Below are positions 24,671 through 31,391 of a stretch of DNA of 32,077 nt, one piece after another; positions within the stretch are counted from its first letter, which is position 1, and each line of letters begins with the position of its first letter. The notes under the pieces were generated by a model that was given only the letters and a program-made list of their open reading frames with translations, did not search any database and was not told the DNA's origin. The translations under genes were made by a program, and so were the position numbers. The DNA is from Deltaproteobacteria bacterium (GTDB lineage: Bacteria > Desulfobacterota > RBG-13-43-22), in contig JACRBX010000261.1 of the NCBI GenBank assembly GCA_016219225.1, positions 1 through 32,077 on the forward strand, read 5' to 3'.

Positions 24671-24695
24671 TCTGCGAAAATCGCTGTTTAAGGAA
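24671..24695. repeat. IS right terminal inverted repeat
   Basis: Starts TCTGCGAAAATCGCTG on the plus strand; complementary to 22568-22592 with one mismatch in 25. Confidence 0.8.
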
Positions 24696-24729
24696 AAATG
24701 AAAAAAATTTAAGGGCAAAGAAAAAAAGC

Positions 24730-24757
24730 TTGCATTTAAATAAAATTGCTATATATT
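24730..24757 (+). promoter_or_regulatory. Putative promoter of the TetR gene
   Basis: TTGCAT (24730-24735), 16-nt spacer, TATATT (24752-24757), 35 nt outside the right IS end and 55 nt before the start codon. Confidence 0.5.
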
Positions 24758-24812
24758 AAACTTAACAAATATGGATTTAATATGAAGTTAAAAATATTAA
24801 AAGGTGGCAACG

Positions 24813-25595
24813 ATGAAGATCAGCAACGAGAAAAAAATGGAAACCCGGCTCAAGATAATCAAGATCGCCGTGGAAATCATCACTGAAAAGGGCCTTAAGG
24901 ATACCACGATGCGGGCCATCGCCAAGGGGGCTGACATCGGGGAAGCGACGATCTATAACTATTTTCCGACCAAGGAATCGATTCTCTTTGCCTATTATGA
25001 GCAACAGCTTCAGACTTGTGCGATGCGGCTTAAATCCATCCGGGGCTTTAATAAATTCACCCTCCAGGAGCAACTGCAAACCTTCCTGGAAACAAACCTG
25101 GAGCTTTTTTTGCCGGACCGGGAGTTTGTCCAGGAGAGCTTTAAGACGATTTTCTTTTCCTTAATCCAACAGGTTAAACAACTGCAGGCCATTCGGGCCA
25201 TTTTTTTCGATACCGTCAACGCCCTGTTCGAGGCCGCCGTGGAAAAGGGAGAAATACCGGAGCAGGTCTTTCAGGAAATACTGGTACAATTTGTTTGGGA
25301 TTATTATATCGGCGTCATTCTCTATTGGTTAAACGACAAATCCGACCAGTTCAATGATACCAGCCTGTTGATCGACAAAAGTCTCAGTCTGGCCACCAGC
25401 TTTCTTAAGGCCGGCATCGTGAATAAAATCTTTGATATCGCCCAGTTTTTATTCAAACAACATGTTTTGACCCGATTTGATTTTTTCCGTCAGCAGGTCG
25501 ACACCCTGCATAAAATGAAACGCGCCTTTATGGATGAAACCGATGAAAAACGAAATACCCCAGGGGAAATGGCGAAGAAGCCTCGCCGGAAGTAA
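24813..25595 (+). CDS. TetR/AcrR family transcriptional regulator
   Basis: The 260-residue protein has the TetR DNA-binding domain at its N-terminus (residues 10-56): IIKIAVEIITEKGLKDTTMRAIAKGADIGEATIYNYFPTKESIL is the classical HTH with its YxYFxxKE end. The C-terminal ligand domain is all-helical and has no recognised signature; it is longer than the 190-220 residues common in the family, with a basic tail (MAKKPRRK). ATG 24813 is preceded by AAAGG at 8 nt; a GTG at 24804 is possible. Its last 62 nt overlap the ABC1-kinase gene, showing translational coupling and suggesting regulation of that gene or a shared process. Confidence 0.9.
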   Translation: MKISNEKKMETRLKIIKIAVEIITEKGLKDTTMRAIAKGADIGEATIYNYFPTKESILFAYYEQQLQTCAMRLKSIRGFNKFTLQEQLQTFLETNLELFLPDREFVQESFKTIFFSLIQQVKQLQAIRAIFFDTVNALFEAAVEKGEIPEQVFQEILVQFVWDYYIGVILYWLNDKSDQFNDTSLLIDKSLSLATSFLKAGIVNKIFDIAQFLFKQHVLTRFDFFRQQVDTLHKMKRAFMDETDEKRNTPGEMAKKPRRK

Positions 25596-26838
25596 AACCG
25601 CGGTCCAGGTGGGCGGCAAATTATTAAAGTACGTCGCCCAAAAACCGTTTTTATCCGCAACCGGCAGGGAAGAGGCCAGGGCCGATCTGGAACGCGAAAG
25701 CGCCAGGATTGTATTTCAAGGTTTGAGCGTACTGAAAGGCACGGCCATAAAGATCGCCCAACTGTTGAGTCTGGAACTGGACATTTTCCCTGCCGCGGTG
25801 CGGAAAGAACTGGAAAAATCTTATAACCAGGTGCCGGCCATGAATCAGGCCCTGGTACGGAAAGCCATCCAAAATGCCTTTGGCCAAGCGCCGGAAAAGG
25901 TTTTTCATACCTTCGAACCCCAGGCCTTTGCTGCGGCCAGCCTGGGACAGGTCCACCGGGCCACGGACCGCCACGGCACCCCATTGGCGGTCAAGGTGCA
26001 ATATCCCGGCATTCGGAGCACCATCACCAGCGATATTCAATTGATCAGAAACCTGACCCGGCCCCTGGCCGAGTACGACCTGATCGGTCCGGCCTTACAG
26101 GAAATTGAAGGACGGCTTCTGGAAGAGGTCGACTACCAACAGGAAGCCCGCCATATCCTTTTTTTCCGCAGGCACCTAAAAATGGACCACTTGCAAATTC
26201 CGGAGGTCAGAAAAGATAAAACCTCCGCCAACGTCTTGAGCACAACCTTTATATCCGGAAGGCCGCTCCATATATGGCTGAGGTCAAACCCCGGCCGGGA
26301 GGCCCGGGATACCGTGGCCCAGCGGTTGTACGACTTGTTTATAACGAGCCTGTATAACCTTAATTGTTTCCATGCCGATCCCAATCCGGGCAATTTTATC
26401 ATCAACCGGGATTTGACCGTCGGGCTGGTCGATTTCGGCTGTGTCAAACGGCTCAGCCCGGATTTTGTTCATCATTATCGGCAACTTCCCGGGGCAATCC
26501 TAAAACAGGACCAGGAAGCCCATTTCCATTTGTTTCGGAAACTGAGACTGATTCGCCCCGGTATCGAACCGGAGGTCCAGGAACAGTTGTTTCAGGTTAT
26601 GCAGCGCTTTGGAGAATGGTTTGGCCGGTTGTACCGGGAAGAGGTTTTTGATTTCAAAGCCAACGGAAACTTTATCCGCGAGGGCCGGGCACTTTCCAAC
26701 GAAATGTTTAAATTGCGCCGCCATATAGAGATGAACCCGGATTTTCTTTTCCTGGATCGGACCCGATACGGTCTTTTCCGTTTGTTCGAACAAATGGGCG
26801 CCCGGGTACGGATCCGGAATGCCTATGAATTAAATTAG
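25534..26838 (+). CDS. ABC1 (UbiB/ADCK-type) atypical kinase family protein
   Basis: The 434-residue protein carries the ABC1 motifs: SVLKGTAIKIAQLLSLE (68-82, the KxGQ helix, here KIAQ with Ala for Gly), AAASLGQVHRA (Ala-rich loop), LAVKVQYPG (ATP Lys154), FHADPNPGNFII (catalytic Asp and Asn) and VDFGCVKRL (metal Asp). Such proteins support quinone or prenyl-lipid metabolism, probably as ATPases; substrate here is unknown and no ubi genes are near. Start ATG 25534 or 25543 overlaps the tetR gene. The stop TAG is supplied by the first bases of an interspersed repeat (26832-26914), so the native C-terminus may have been altered. No TM tail is present. Confidence 0.9.
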   Translation: MKPMKNEIPQGKWRRSLAGSKTAVQVGGKLLKYVAQKPFLSATGREEARADLERESARIVFQGLSVLKGTAIKIAQLLSLELDIFPAAVRKELEKSYNQVPAMNQALVRKAIQNAFGQAPEKVFHTFEPQAFAAASLGQVHRATDRHGTPLAVKVQYPGIRSTITSDIQLIRNLTRPLAEYDLIGPALQEIEGRLLEEVDYQQEARHILFFRRHLKMDHLQIPEVRKDKTSANVLSTTFISGRPLHIWLRSNPGREARDTVAQRLYDLFITSLYNLNCFHADPNPGNFIINRDLTVGLVDFGCVKRLSPDFVHHYRQLPGAILKQDQEAHFHLFRKLRLIRPGIEPEVQEQLFQVMQRFGEWFGRLYREEVFDFKANGNFIREGRALSNEMFKLRRHIEMNPDFLFLDRTRYGLFRLFEQMGARVRIRNAYELN

Positions 26839-26914
26839 GACGCAGATTTTCGCCGATACCCGCAGATCACTATTCTTTCTATTCAAAATCTTGGTAACCT
26901 GCGTCGATCTGCGG
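26832..26914. repeat. GGACGCAG repeat, copy A (about 83 bp)
   Basis: Shares AAATTAGGACGCAGATTTTC followed by GCCGATAC and then TATTCAAAATC with copy B at 30875-30957. Its ends can pair (CGCAGAT with ATCTGCG). It contains the stop codon of the ABC1 kinase gene. Confidence 0.85.
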
Positions 26915-26924
26915 AAAAAAGTTC

Positions 26925-27017
26925 AAAGATGAAAGCTCAAAGCTCAAAGTGAACCTCCCGGACAGGGCTCAAGGTTTTTACCCTTGCAACTTGAGACTTG
27001 CTTCTTGCAACTTAATT
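26925..27017. repeat. AAAGCTC and CTTGCAA heptamer arrays
   Basis: AAAGATG, AAAGCTC x2, AAAGTGA (26925-26952), then CTTGCAA, CTTGAGA, CTTGCTT, CTTGCAA, CTTAATT (26983-27017). CTCAAGG between them (26969-26975) pairs with CTTGAG. Confidence 0.8.
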
Positions 27018-27037
27018 ATCGGACTAAGGAGGAAAAA

Positions 27038-27661
27038 ATGAAACGTCAGCCCAATTATCCCTTGCTCTTAGGAGCGTGGTTGAGCCTCCTGGCTGCTTTT
27101 CTGCACATTGCCATTATCATCGGCGGCGCCGAATGGTATCGTTTTTTCGGGGCCGGCGAACGATTATCCGCCATGGCCGCCGCTGGCTCGCCTGTGCCGG
27201 CGATATTGGCCGTTGGCATGACCCTTATCCTCTTTCTCTGGGCCGGTTATGCCTTTTCCGGGGCCGGGGTCATATCCCCCTTTCCCCTCCTCAAACCGGC
27301 CCTGGTCATCATTTCGGGCATCTACCTGGCCCGCGGCCTGGTCCTGGTCCCGGCCGCCCTTTTTCGGCCGGAATCCCTGAACGGGGTCAAGATCTGGACT
27401 TCGCTGGTTTGCCTTGGAATGGGCCTGTCTTATGCGATCGGTACCTGGCAGGCAAAAAGAATTATAGACAACGAACCGGAGAGACGGGTGGATCCCCGAA
27501 TCTTGTCCAGGGCTAAATTTTGCAAGGACACCTGTCCCATCTGCCGCTACGGCCGTAAAAAAGGCAAAGGGGTTGCCTTCCAACTGGTCAGGCTGGAACG
27601 CCGATTCTGCCCCTTTTGCCGTGCCTATGAGCAGGTATACCGCAAGCCTGCCTATCGATAA
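27038..27661 (+). CDS. Four-TM membrane protein with C-terminal double-CxxC domain
   Basis: The 207-residue protein has four hydrophobic helices (about 9-29, 55-74, 85-107, 119-137) and then a basic, cysteine-rich cytosolic tail: C162, C166-x2-C169 in FCKDTCPICRYGRKKGKG and C191-x2-C194 in RFCPFCRAYEQVYRKPAYR, apt for Zn or Fe-S binding. I do not recognise the membrane part; the tail resembles short stand-alone CxxC proteins I associate with this bacterial group, so this may be a fusion (inference). AAGGAGG precedes ATG 27038 at ideal distance. The longer frame from 26984 reads into heptamer repeats. It precedes the PNPOx-like gene by 43 nt and is probably co-transcribed with it. Confidence 0.75.
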   Translation: MKRQPNYPLLLGAWLSLLAAFLHIAIIIGGAEWYRFFGAGERLSAMAAAGSPVPAILAVGMTLILFLWAGYAFSGAGVISPFPLLKPALVIISGIYLARGLVLVPAALFRPESLNGVKIWTSLVCLGMGLSYAIGTWQAKRIIDNEPERRVDPRILSRAKFCKDTCPICRYGRKKGKGVAFQLVRLERRFCPFCRAYEQVYRKPAYR

Positions 27662-27704
27662 AGCTTGATCTTTTGAAAAAAATCATCGGATCGGAGGAAA
27701 AAAT

Positions 27705-28193
27705 ATGGATATCACCCCTCATTGGCCGGCCATACGAAGGACTTTCGGGGACGCCTTGAGCACCTCCCTGCATTCCGCCATCGCCACCATTAATGATGAC
27801 GGCACACCTCATCTGACCCCTATCGGGTCTTTGATATTGCGGGAGGCGCCCAGCGGTTTTTTCTTTGACGAGTTTTCTTATACCCTGTCCAGAAATGTAA
27901 AACATAACCCGCGGGTTTGTGTGCTGGCCGTCAACAGCAGCCGATTATTCTGGTACCGATCCCTCTGGCAGGGCCGGTTCGGCAAGGCGCCGGCTGTCCG
28001 CCTCCTCGGTACCGTCGGTGACCGGCGCCAGGCTACCGCAATCGAAATGGAATTATTTCATCGAAAGCTGAAACCCTTCCGTCGGCTTAAAGGCTACCAG
28101 ATGCTGTGGCAGAACATGAAAACCGTACGGGATCTCTCTTTTGACGGATTCGAACCGGTTCACTGCGGGGCCATGACCCAGGGGCTTTGGTAG
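27705..28193 (+). CDS. Pyridoxamine 5'-phosphate oxidase-family flavoprotein
   Basis: The 162-residue protein has the FMN-binding split-barrel pattern: ALSTSLHSAIATINDDGTPHLTPIGSLILRE, YTLSRNVKHNPRVCVLAVN and a late GYQMLWQNMKTVRDLSFDGFEPVHCGAM. It is a general PNPOx-like protein; the specific reaction (F420/FMN-linked reduction, heme or other) cannot be told, and it is shorter than true PdxH. GGAGG lies upstream of the ATG. Adjacent to the membrane CxxC gene, it may work with it in redox chemistry (inference). Confidence 0.82.
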   Translation: MDITPHWPAIRRTFGDALSTSLHSAIATINDDGTPHLTPIGSLILREAPSGFFFDEFSYTLSRNVKHNPRVCVLAVNSSRLFWYRSLWQGRFGKAPAVRLLGTVGDRRQATAIEMELFHRKLKPFRRLKGYQMLWQNMKTVRDLSFDGFEPVHCGAMTQGLW

Positions 28194-28308
28194 CAGATGG
28201 AGGTCTTCCACTCGGGCCGGACACAGGGAAAAGGGTAAATTGCCAAACCTTTAAAAATTGTATAAAATAAAACCACACTGGTTTTTATATCGATGCGTTT
28301 CTTTAACC

Positions 28309-28403
28309 GTCATTCCGGCATGCTTTTAGCCGGAATCCAGGGACTTTGATTTTCTCATTTTCCTAAAAAACCTGGATTCCCGATAAAGACAATCGGGAAT
28401 GAC
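28309..28403. repeat. Second full double-hairpin CGTCATTCC repeat
   Basis: GTCATTCCGG/CCGGAATCCAGG and CCTGGATTCCCGAT/ATCGGGAATGAC make two hairpins joined by CCAGG/CCTGG pairing. Same architecture as 20190-20308 without the outer TCGTAAAAAGTC arms. Lies in the 256-nt gap after the PNPOx-like gene, which has no gene. Confidence 0.8.
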
Positions 28404-28449
28404 AAAAAAAACATGCTGTAGTGATAATAAAGATTAAAATGGGAGCATC

Positions 28450-28675
28450 ATGAGAAAAGGAGATGTAAAAAAGACCACCGCCTGGATTGAAAGTTGGAAG
28501 GAAATCGGCCCCAGATTGGAACATCTTCGCCGCCAGGAATTGAGAAAGATTTCCACGGCCCGATCCCTGCAAAATTTATCCGGAGCCTTTGAGTCCTGCC
28601 GCCTTCATTTTAAACCTAAGCTCCACCTCCGGATTGGTGGAGCAACAGGCCTGGTTTAAAAAAATGCGCTCATGA
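28450..28675 (+). pseudogene. Small charged protein gene with a 3' frameshift
   Basis: The frame from ATG 28450 encodes MRKGDVKKTTAWIESWKEIG then PRLEHLRRQELRKISTARSL, QNLSGAFESCRLHFKPK, an apparently genuine helical, basic protein, and then a doubtful tail to 28659. Shifting frame by one base near 28621 instead gives TSGLVEQQAWFKKMRS before a TGA at 28673. The second ending looks more natural (compact, Trp/Phe-containing), so one base is probably extra at the CTCCACCTCC stretch. I have seen similar short proteins in this bacterial group but cannot name a family. It is separated from the fosX stop by 21 nt. Confidence 0.5.
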
Positions 28676-28696
28676 TCGAATTATTTCAGATCGCCC

Positions 28697-29131
28697 TTAC
28701 TCTTGCTTGATCTTACAGAAACCGATGCAATGTCCGTAGGCCTGAAGCCGCTCTTGAAGGGTGCCCGTGTGCAATTCAAACAGGTGGTTGTCGTAATCAT
28801 AGAAATATAGCGATCGCCCTTCCCCTTGGACCCGCGGCCGCCCCTCCCGGAACTCAACGCCGGCCTCTTCCAGACGTCTTTTATATTCCTCAAATTCACT
28901 TTCCGGGATTTTGAAAGCAATATGGTTGTAGCTCCGCTCGGAAAGGGGGCGGCCTTCCATGATGGCCAGCCATACCCCCGCACAAAAGAAAAATTTTTCC
29001 TTAGACAAAGAAAACGTTTGTTCCCCACTGGAGTAGACCTCTTCAGCGCCCAATACCGACTTGAACAGGTTTGCCGTCCGTTCAAGGTCTTGAACGATGA
29101 GGGTAATATGGCTGATTCCTTCAATAGGCAT
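28697..29131 (-). CDS. fosX: FosX-type fosfomycin epoxide hydrolase (VOC family)
   Basis: The 144-residue vicinal-oxygen-chelate protein has the FosX pattern: ISHITLIVQDLERTA, TFSLSKEKFFF, LAIMEGRPLSERSYNHIAFKI, GRPRVQGEGRSLYFYDYDNH and LFELHTGTLQERL. The metal ligands H8, H70 and E119 are all present, and Glu45 matches the FosX catalytic Glu44 that activates water. FosX opens the fosfomycin epoxide with water, needing Mn2+. A short C-terminal extension (AYGHCIGFCKIKQE) exceeds known proteins. ATG 29131 is chosen at the family start; TTG 29164 adds residues. It lies 19 nt after a GNAT gene and follows an MFS gene on the same strand. Confidence 0.9.
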   Translation of the reverse strand: MPIEGISHITLIVQDLERTANLFKSVLGAEEVYSSGEQTFSLSKEKFFFCAGVWLAIMEGRPLSERSYNHIAFKIPESEFEEYKRRLEEAGVEFREGRPRVQGEGRSLYFYDYDNHLFELHTGTLQERLQAYGHCIGFCKIKQE

Positions 29132-29150
29132 CGCCGACCGCCAGAGGCCT

Positions 29151-29591
29151 TTATCCGCCGGCAAAGGTGGGTCTATCCGGCCTGGGTTTCATGAGGGACA
29201 TCCATTTCTCCGGATTTGTTAAGGGCTCGAAGCCCAATTTTTTGTAAACCCCATGGGCATCCAGTGTGCCGAGAAGCCATTGATAGACGTCTTTCAGTTC
29301 CGGATGGGAAAGGGCAAACCTGACCATCTTCTGGCCTATCCCTTGGCGGCGGTAGTTTTCATGGACCACCACATCCATGAGATAAGCAAACCGCACCTTA
29401 TCGGACACCACCCTCAGGAAACCAATCTGCTGACCGGTTTCCATATAGGCCCCGACGACCAGTGCGGAATTTTTTATCCCTTTCAAGATCTCATTTTTGG
29501 TTATTCCGGGACTCCAAAATACTTTGGATAGCATGTGTTCTATATCATCTATACAAAAGTTGTCTCTATCAGCCCTTATTTCAACCGCCAT
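29151..29591 (-). CDS. GNAT family N-acetyltransferase
   Basis: The 146-residue protein has the GNAT fold: acetyl-CoA pyrophosphate loop NYRRQGIGQKMVRFAL (residues 80-94), preceded by AYLMDVVVHENY and followed by GTLDAHGVYKKLGFEPL. The substrate is unknown; relatives acetylate amines, aminoglycosides or proteins. AGGAG is close to ATG 29591. It sits between the MFS gene (50-nt gap) and fosX, so the three probably form one transcript. The position beside fosX suggests, but does not show, a detoxifying role. Confidence 0.88.
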   Translation of the reverse strand: MAVEIRADRDNFCIDDIEHMLSKVFWSPGITKNEILKGIKNSALVVGAYMETGQQIGFLRVVSDKVRFAYLMDVVVHENYRRQGIGQKMVRFALSHPELKDVYQWLLGTLDAHGVYKKLGFEPLTNPEKWMSLMKPRPDRPTFAGG

Positions 29592-29641
29592 CCTTTTCTC
29601 CTAAAATATCTCATTGAATATCCTCCATCCAATTTGTGGAT

Positions 29642-30835
29642 TCATTTTCGGGCGATCTTTTCCGATGAAGACCTGAGTAAACCGGAAGCCAGAAAGGCCA
29701 TAGCAGCGAGGAAGGCAGCGGGGACGCACACAGCCCACAGTCCCAGGCCGACCGAGTGATGGTCGGCGATATAGCCGATCAGGACCGGGGCCAGGGTGGC
29801 CAGGGCATAACCCAGGGTGGTGATCAGACCAAGGGCCAGTCCTTTAAAATCGGAAAAGATCAAGCCGGTTGAGGTCCACAGGGCGCCCATGACCCCTGAG
29901 CCGATAAAGCCGGCCAGAAGGGTAAACAGACCCTGGGAGGTCGGATGTTTTACGGCCAGGGCCAGGATGAAAAAAAGGGTCAGGGCCAGGCCACTGATCG
30001 TTCCCACCTTATGATAGCCCACCCTGTCGGATATCCAGCCCAGGACAGGCCGTCCGATAAATTGACCCAGGCCGTAAAAACCGGCCATGACCCCGGCCAC
30101 GGCCGTGGTCAGCCCAACTTCCAATTCCAGGTAGGCCGGATACCACATGGTAAACCCGAATTCGGCCGAGATCTGGAAGGCGGCCACCAGACCCAATAAG
30201 ATCAGCATCAGGATACGGCCTGATTTGAAGAATTCCCTTTTGAAATAGGGGCCTGAGGGTTTTTGAATCTCCAACCTGGGCCAGAACTGAAAAAGCAATC
30301 CACCCAGGGCCAATCCGATTATTCCGGCCAGCCAGAAGGGGCTTCGCCAATTGCCGGAAGCATTTAAAAGCCAACCGGCCAGGGCCGGGCCGACAAACCA
30401 GCCCAGGGACGACCCGGAGGACATAAGGGTCAGAAAAAATCCGGGGCGCTCCGGGAAAAGCTCCAGGGTAAAGGCCAACAGGGGGATGAAAAAAAAGGGC
30501 TCTGTCACACCGGTGAAAAAACGGGCCAGGAATAACTGATTGGGGTTCTGAGCCAGCCCGCAAAGAACCGTCATGGTTGAAAAGCCGAAGATCCCAAACA
30601 GGATAGCTCGTTTTCGGCCGAAGCGGTCCGACAGCCACCCGGCCAGGATGGGCGAGAGCATATACCCCATGATGGAGGCCGAGCCGATCGTTCCCACTGC
30701 GGTTTTGGTGATCTGAAACTCTTTCATCAAGGCCGGGATGACCGGTCCGAAGATCCAGCGCTGGGTGAAATAAAGGACCATCCCCAGCCAGCATAGGAAG
30801 AAAAAGATCCATTTAACACGAAAATCAAGTTTCAA
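29642..30835 (-). CDS. Major facilitator superfamily transporter
   Basis: The 397-residue protein has twelve predicted helices in two halves with MFS motif A GWLSDRFGRKRAIL after TM2 and the counterpart LGWISDRVGYHKVGT in the second half, and Trp-rich TM1 (FFFLCWLGMVLYFTQRW). It resembles 12-TM sugar-phosphate/drug-type symporters; substrate is undetermined. Start is TTG 30835, within a heptamer array (30827-30854), with no Shine-Dalgarno; the next ATG is inside TM1. So the repeat seems to have reached, or now provides, the start codon. Being first of the MFS-GNAT-fosX row, it may export drug or metabolite. Confidence 0.88.
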   Translation of the reverse strand: MKLDFRVKWIFFFLCWLGMVLYFTQRWIFGPVIPALMKEFQITKTAVGTIGSASIMGYMLSPILAGWLSDRFGRKRAILFGIFGFSTMTVLCGLAQNPNQLFLARFFTGVTEPFFFIPLLAFTLELFPERPGFFLTLMSSGSSLGWFVGPALAGWLLNASGNWRSPFWLAGIIGLALGGLLFQFWPRLEIQKPSGPYFKREFFKSGRILMLILLGLVAAFQISAEFGFTMWYPAYLELEVGLTTAVAGVMAGFYGLGQFIGRPVLGWISDRVGYHKVGTISGLALTLFFILALAVKHPTSQGLFTLLAGFIGSGVMGALWTSTGLIFSDFKGLALGLITTLGYALATLAPVLIGYIADHHSVGLGLWAVCVPAAFLAAMAFLASGLLRSSSEKIARK

Positions 30836-30854
30836 GTCTCAAGTCCCAAGTTAG
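30827..30854. repeat. AAGTTTC heptamer array at the MFS start
   Basis: AAGTTTC, AAGTCTC, AAGTCCC, AAGTTAG in tandem. Its complement reads CTTGAAAC, overlapping the TTG start codon of the MFS gene. Confidence 0.8.
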
Positions 30855-30874
30855 AAGCATTCATAAAATTCAAT

Positions 30875-30957
30875 AAATTAGGACGCAGATTTTCGCCGAT
30901 ACACGCAGATAACTATTTTTTATTCAAAATCCTGGAAATCTGCGTTCATCCGCGTCC
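30875..30957. repeat. GGACGCAG repeat, copy B
   Basis: Matches copy A (26832-26914) at AAATTAGGACGCAGATTTTC, GCCGATAC, CGCAGAT and TATTCAAAATC. Ends GGACGC and GCGTCC can pair. Located in the 261-nt gap between MFS and higB. Confidence 0.85.
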
Positions 30958-31061
30958 AAAATCCTAATTCCAGCATTAAGTATCCCTCAGACCCCTGAAC
31001 GCCGCAGTTATTAGTACCTCAAAAAAGAAAATATTTCAAGCCGTCCAAGGGACATTTATCC

Positions 31062-31090
31062 TTGACATTCATAAACAATATGTTTATAGT
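31062..31090 (+). promoter_or_regulatory. higBA promoter
   Basis: TTGACA (31062-31067), 17 nt, TATAGT (31085-31090). The -10 ends 6 nt before the GTG start of higB, so the message is probably leaderless. Confidence 0.8.
31071..31087. promoter_or_regulatory. HigA operator dyad
   Basis: ATAAACA-ATA-TGTTTAT is a perfect inverted repeat between -35 and -10, overlapping the -10. Antitoxin autorepression at such a site is typical of HigBA. Confidence 0.7.
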
Positions 31091-31096
31091 AGCCCC

Positions 31097-31378
31097 GTGA
31101 TTCAAACTTTTGCCTCTTCCGAAACGGAACACTTCTTTGCCACCGGGAAATCACGCCGCTTGCCGTCGGAAATACTGAAACGCGCAGCAATGCGCTTGAC
31201 CCAGTTGGATGGGGCCGTCTGCCTCGACGATCTACGTATCCCCTCTTCCAACAGACTGGAAGCGTTGGCTCGTGACCGCATGGGTCAATGGAGCATTCGC
31301 ATTAACGACCAGTGGCGCGTTTGTTTTCGCTTTGAAAATGGTGATGCTTATGAAGTGGAAATCGTTGATTATCACTAA
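31097..31378 (+). CDS. higB: HigB-type toxin (RelE superfamily mRNA interferase)
   Basis: The 93-residue protein matches host-inhibition toxin HigB: MIQTFASSETEHFFATGKSR, SEILKRAAMRLTQLDGAVCLDDLRIPSSNRLEAL and RMGQWSIRINDQWRVCFRFENGDAYEVEIVDYH, with the conserved Arg and terminal HxH-like residues. It cleaves mRNA at the ribosome. The GTG at 31097 is the natural family start. No ribosome site precedes it and the promoter is only 6 nt away, which implies leaderless translation. The antitoxin gene follows 13 nt downstream, the usual toxin-first order of higBA. Confidence 0.92.
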   Translation: MIQTFASSETEHFFATGKSRRLPSEILKRAAMRLTQLDGAVCLDDLRIPSSNRLEALARDRMGQWSIRINDQWRVCFRFENGDAYEVEIVDYH

Positions 31379-31391
31379 AGGAGACACAAAC

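Larger units (their letters stand above)
22568..24695 (-). mobile_element. IS4-superfamily-like insertion sequence, 2128 bp, with 25-bp inverted ends
   Basis: The end at 22568-22592 starts TTCCTTTAACAGCGATTTTC and the end at 24671-24695, read inward, starts TTCCTTAAACAGCGATTTTC; over 25 bp 24 match. Between them lies one transposase gene. A subterminal motif CGTCA-N5-ATATAAGAT occurs at 22601-22619 and again near 24352-24370 and 24551-24568. No target duplication was evident at these ends. Confidence 0.75.
24349..24812. other. 464-nt AT-rich noncoding stretch: IS leader, right IS end and tetR promoter
   Basis: No gene found. It contains the transposase promoter, an inverted copy pair (24351-24370 versus 24551-24570, 17 of 20 matching), the right inverted repeat of the IS (24671-24695) and the tetR promoter. 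Confidence 0.7.

Noticed and set aside
30009-30812. 267-residue second minus-strand frame in the MFS gene
   Set aside because: Shadow frame; the MFS frame has twelve helices and motif A.
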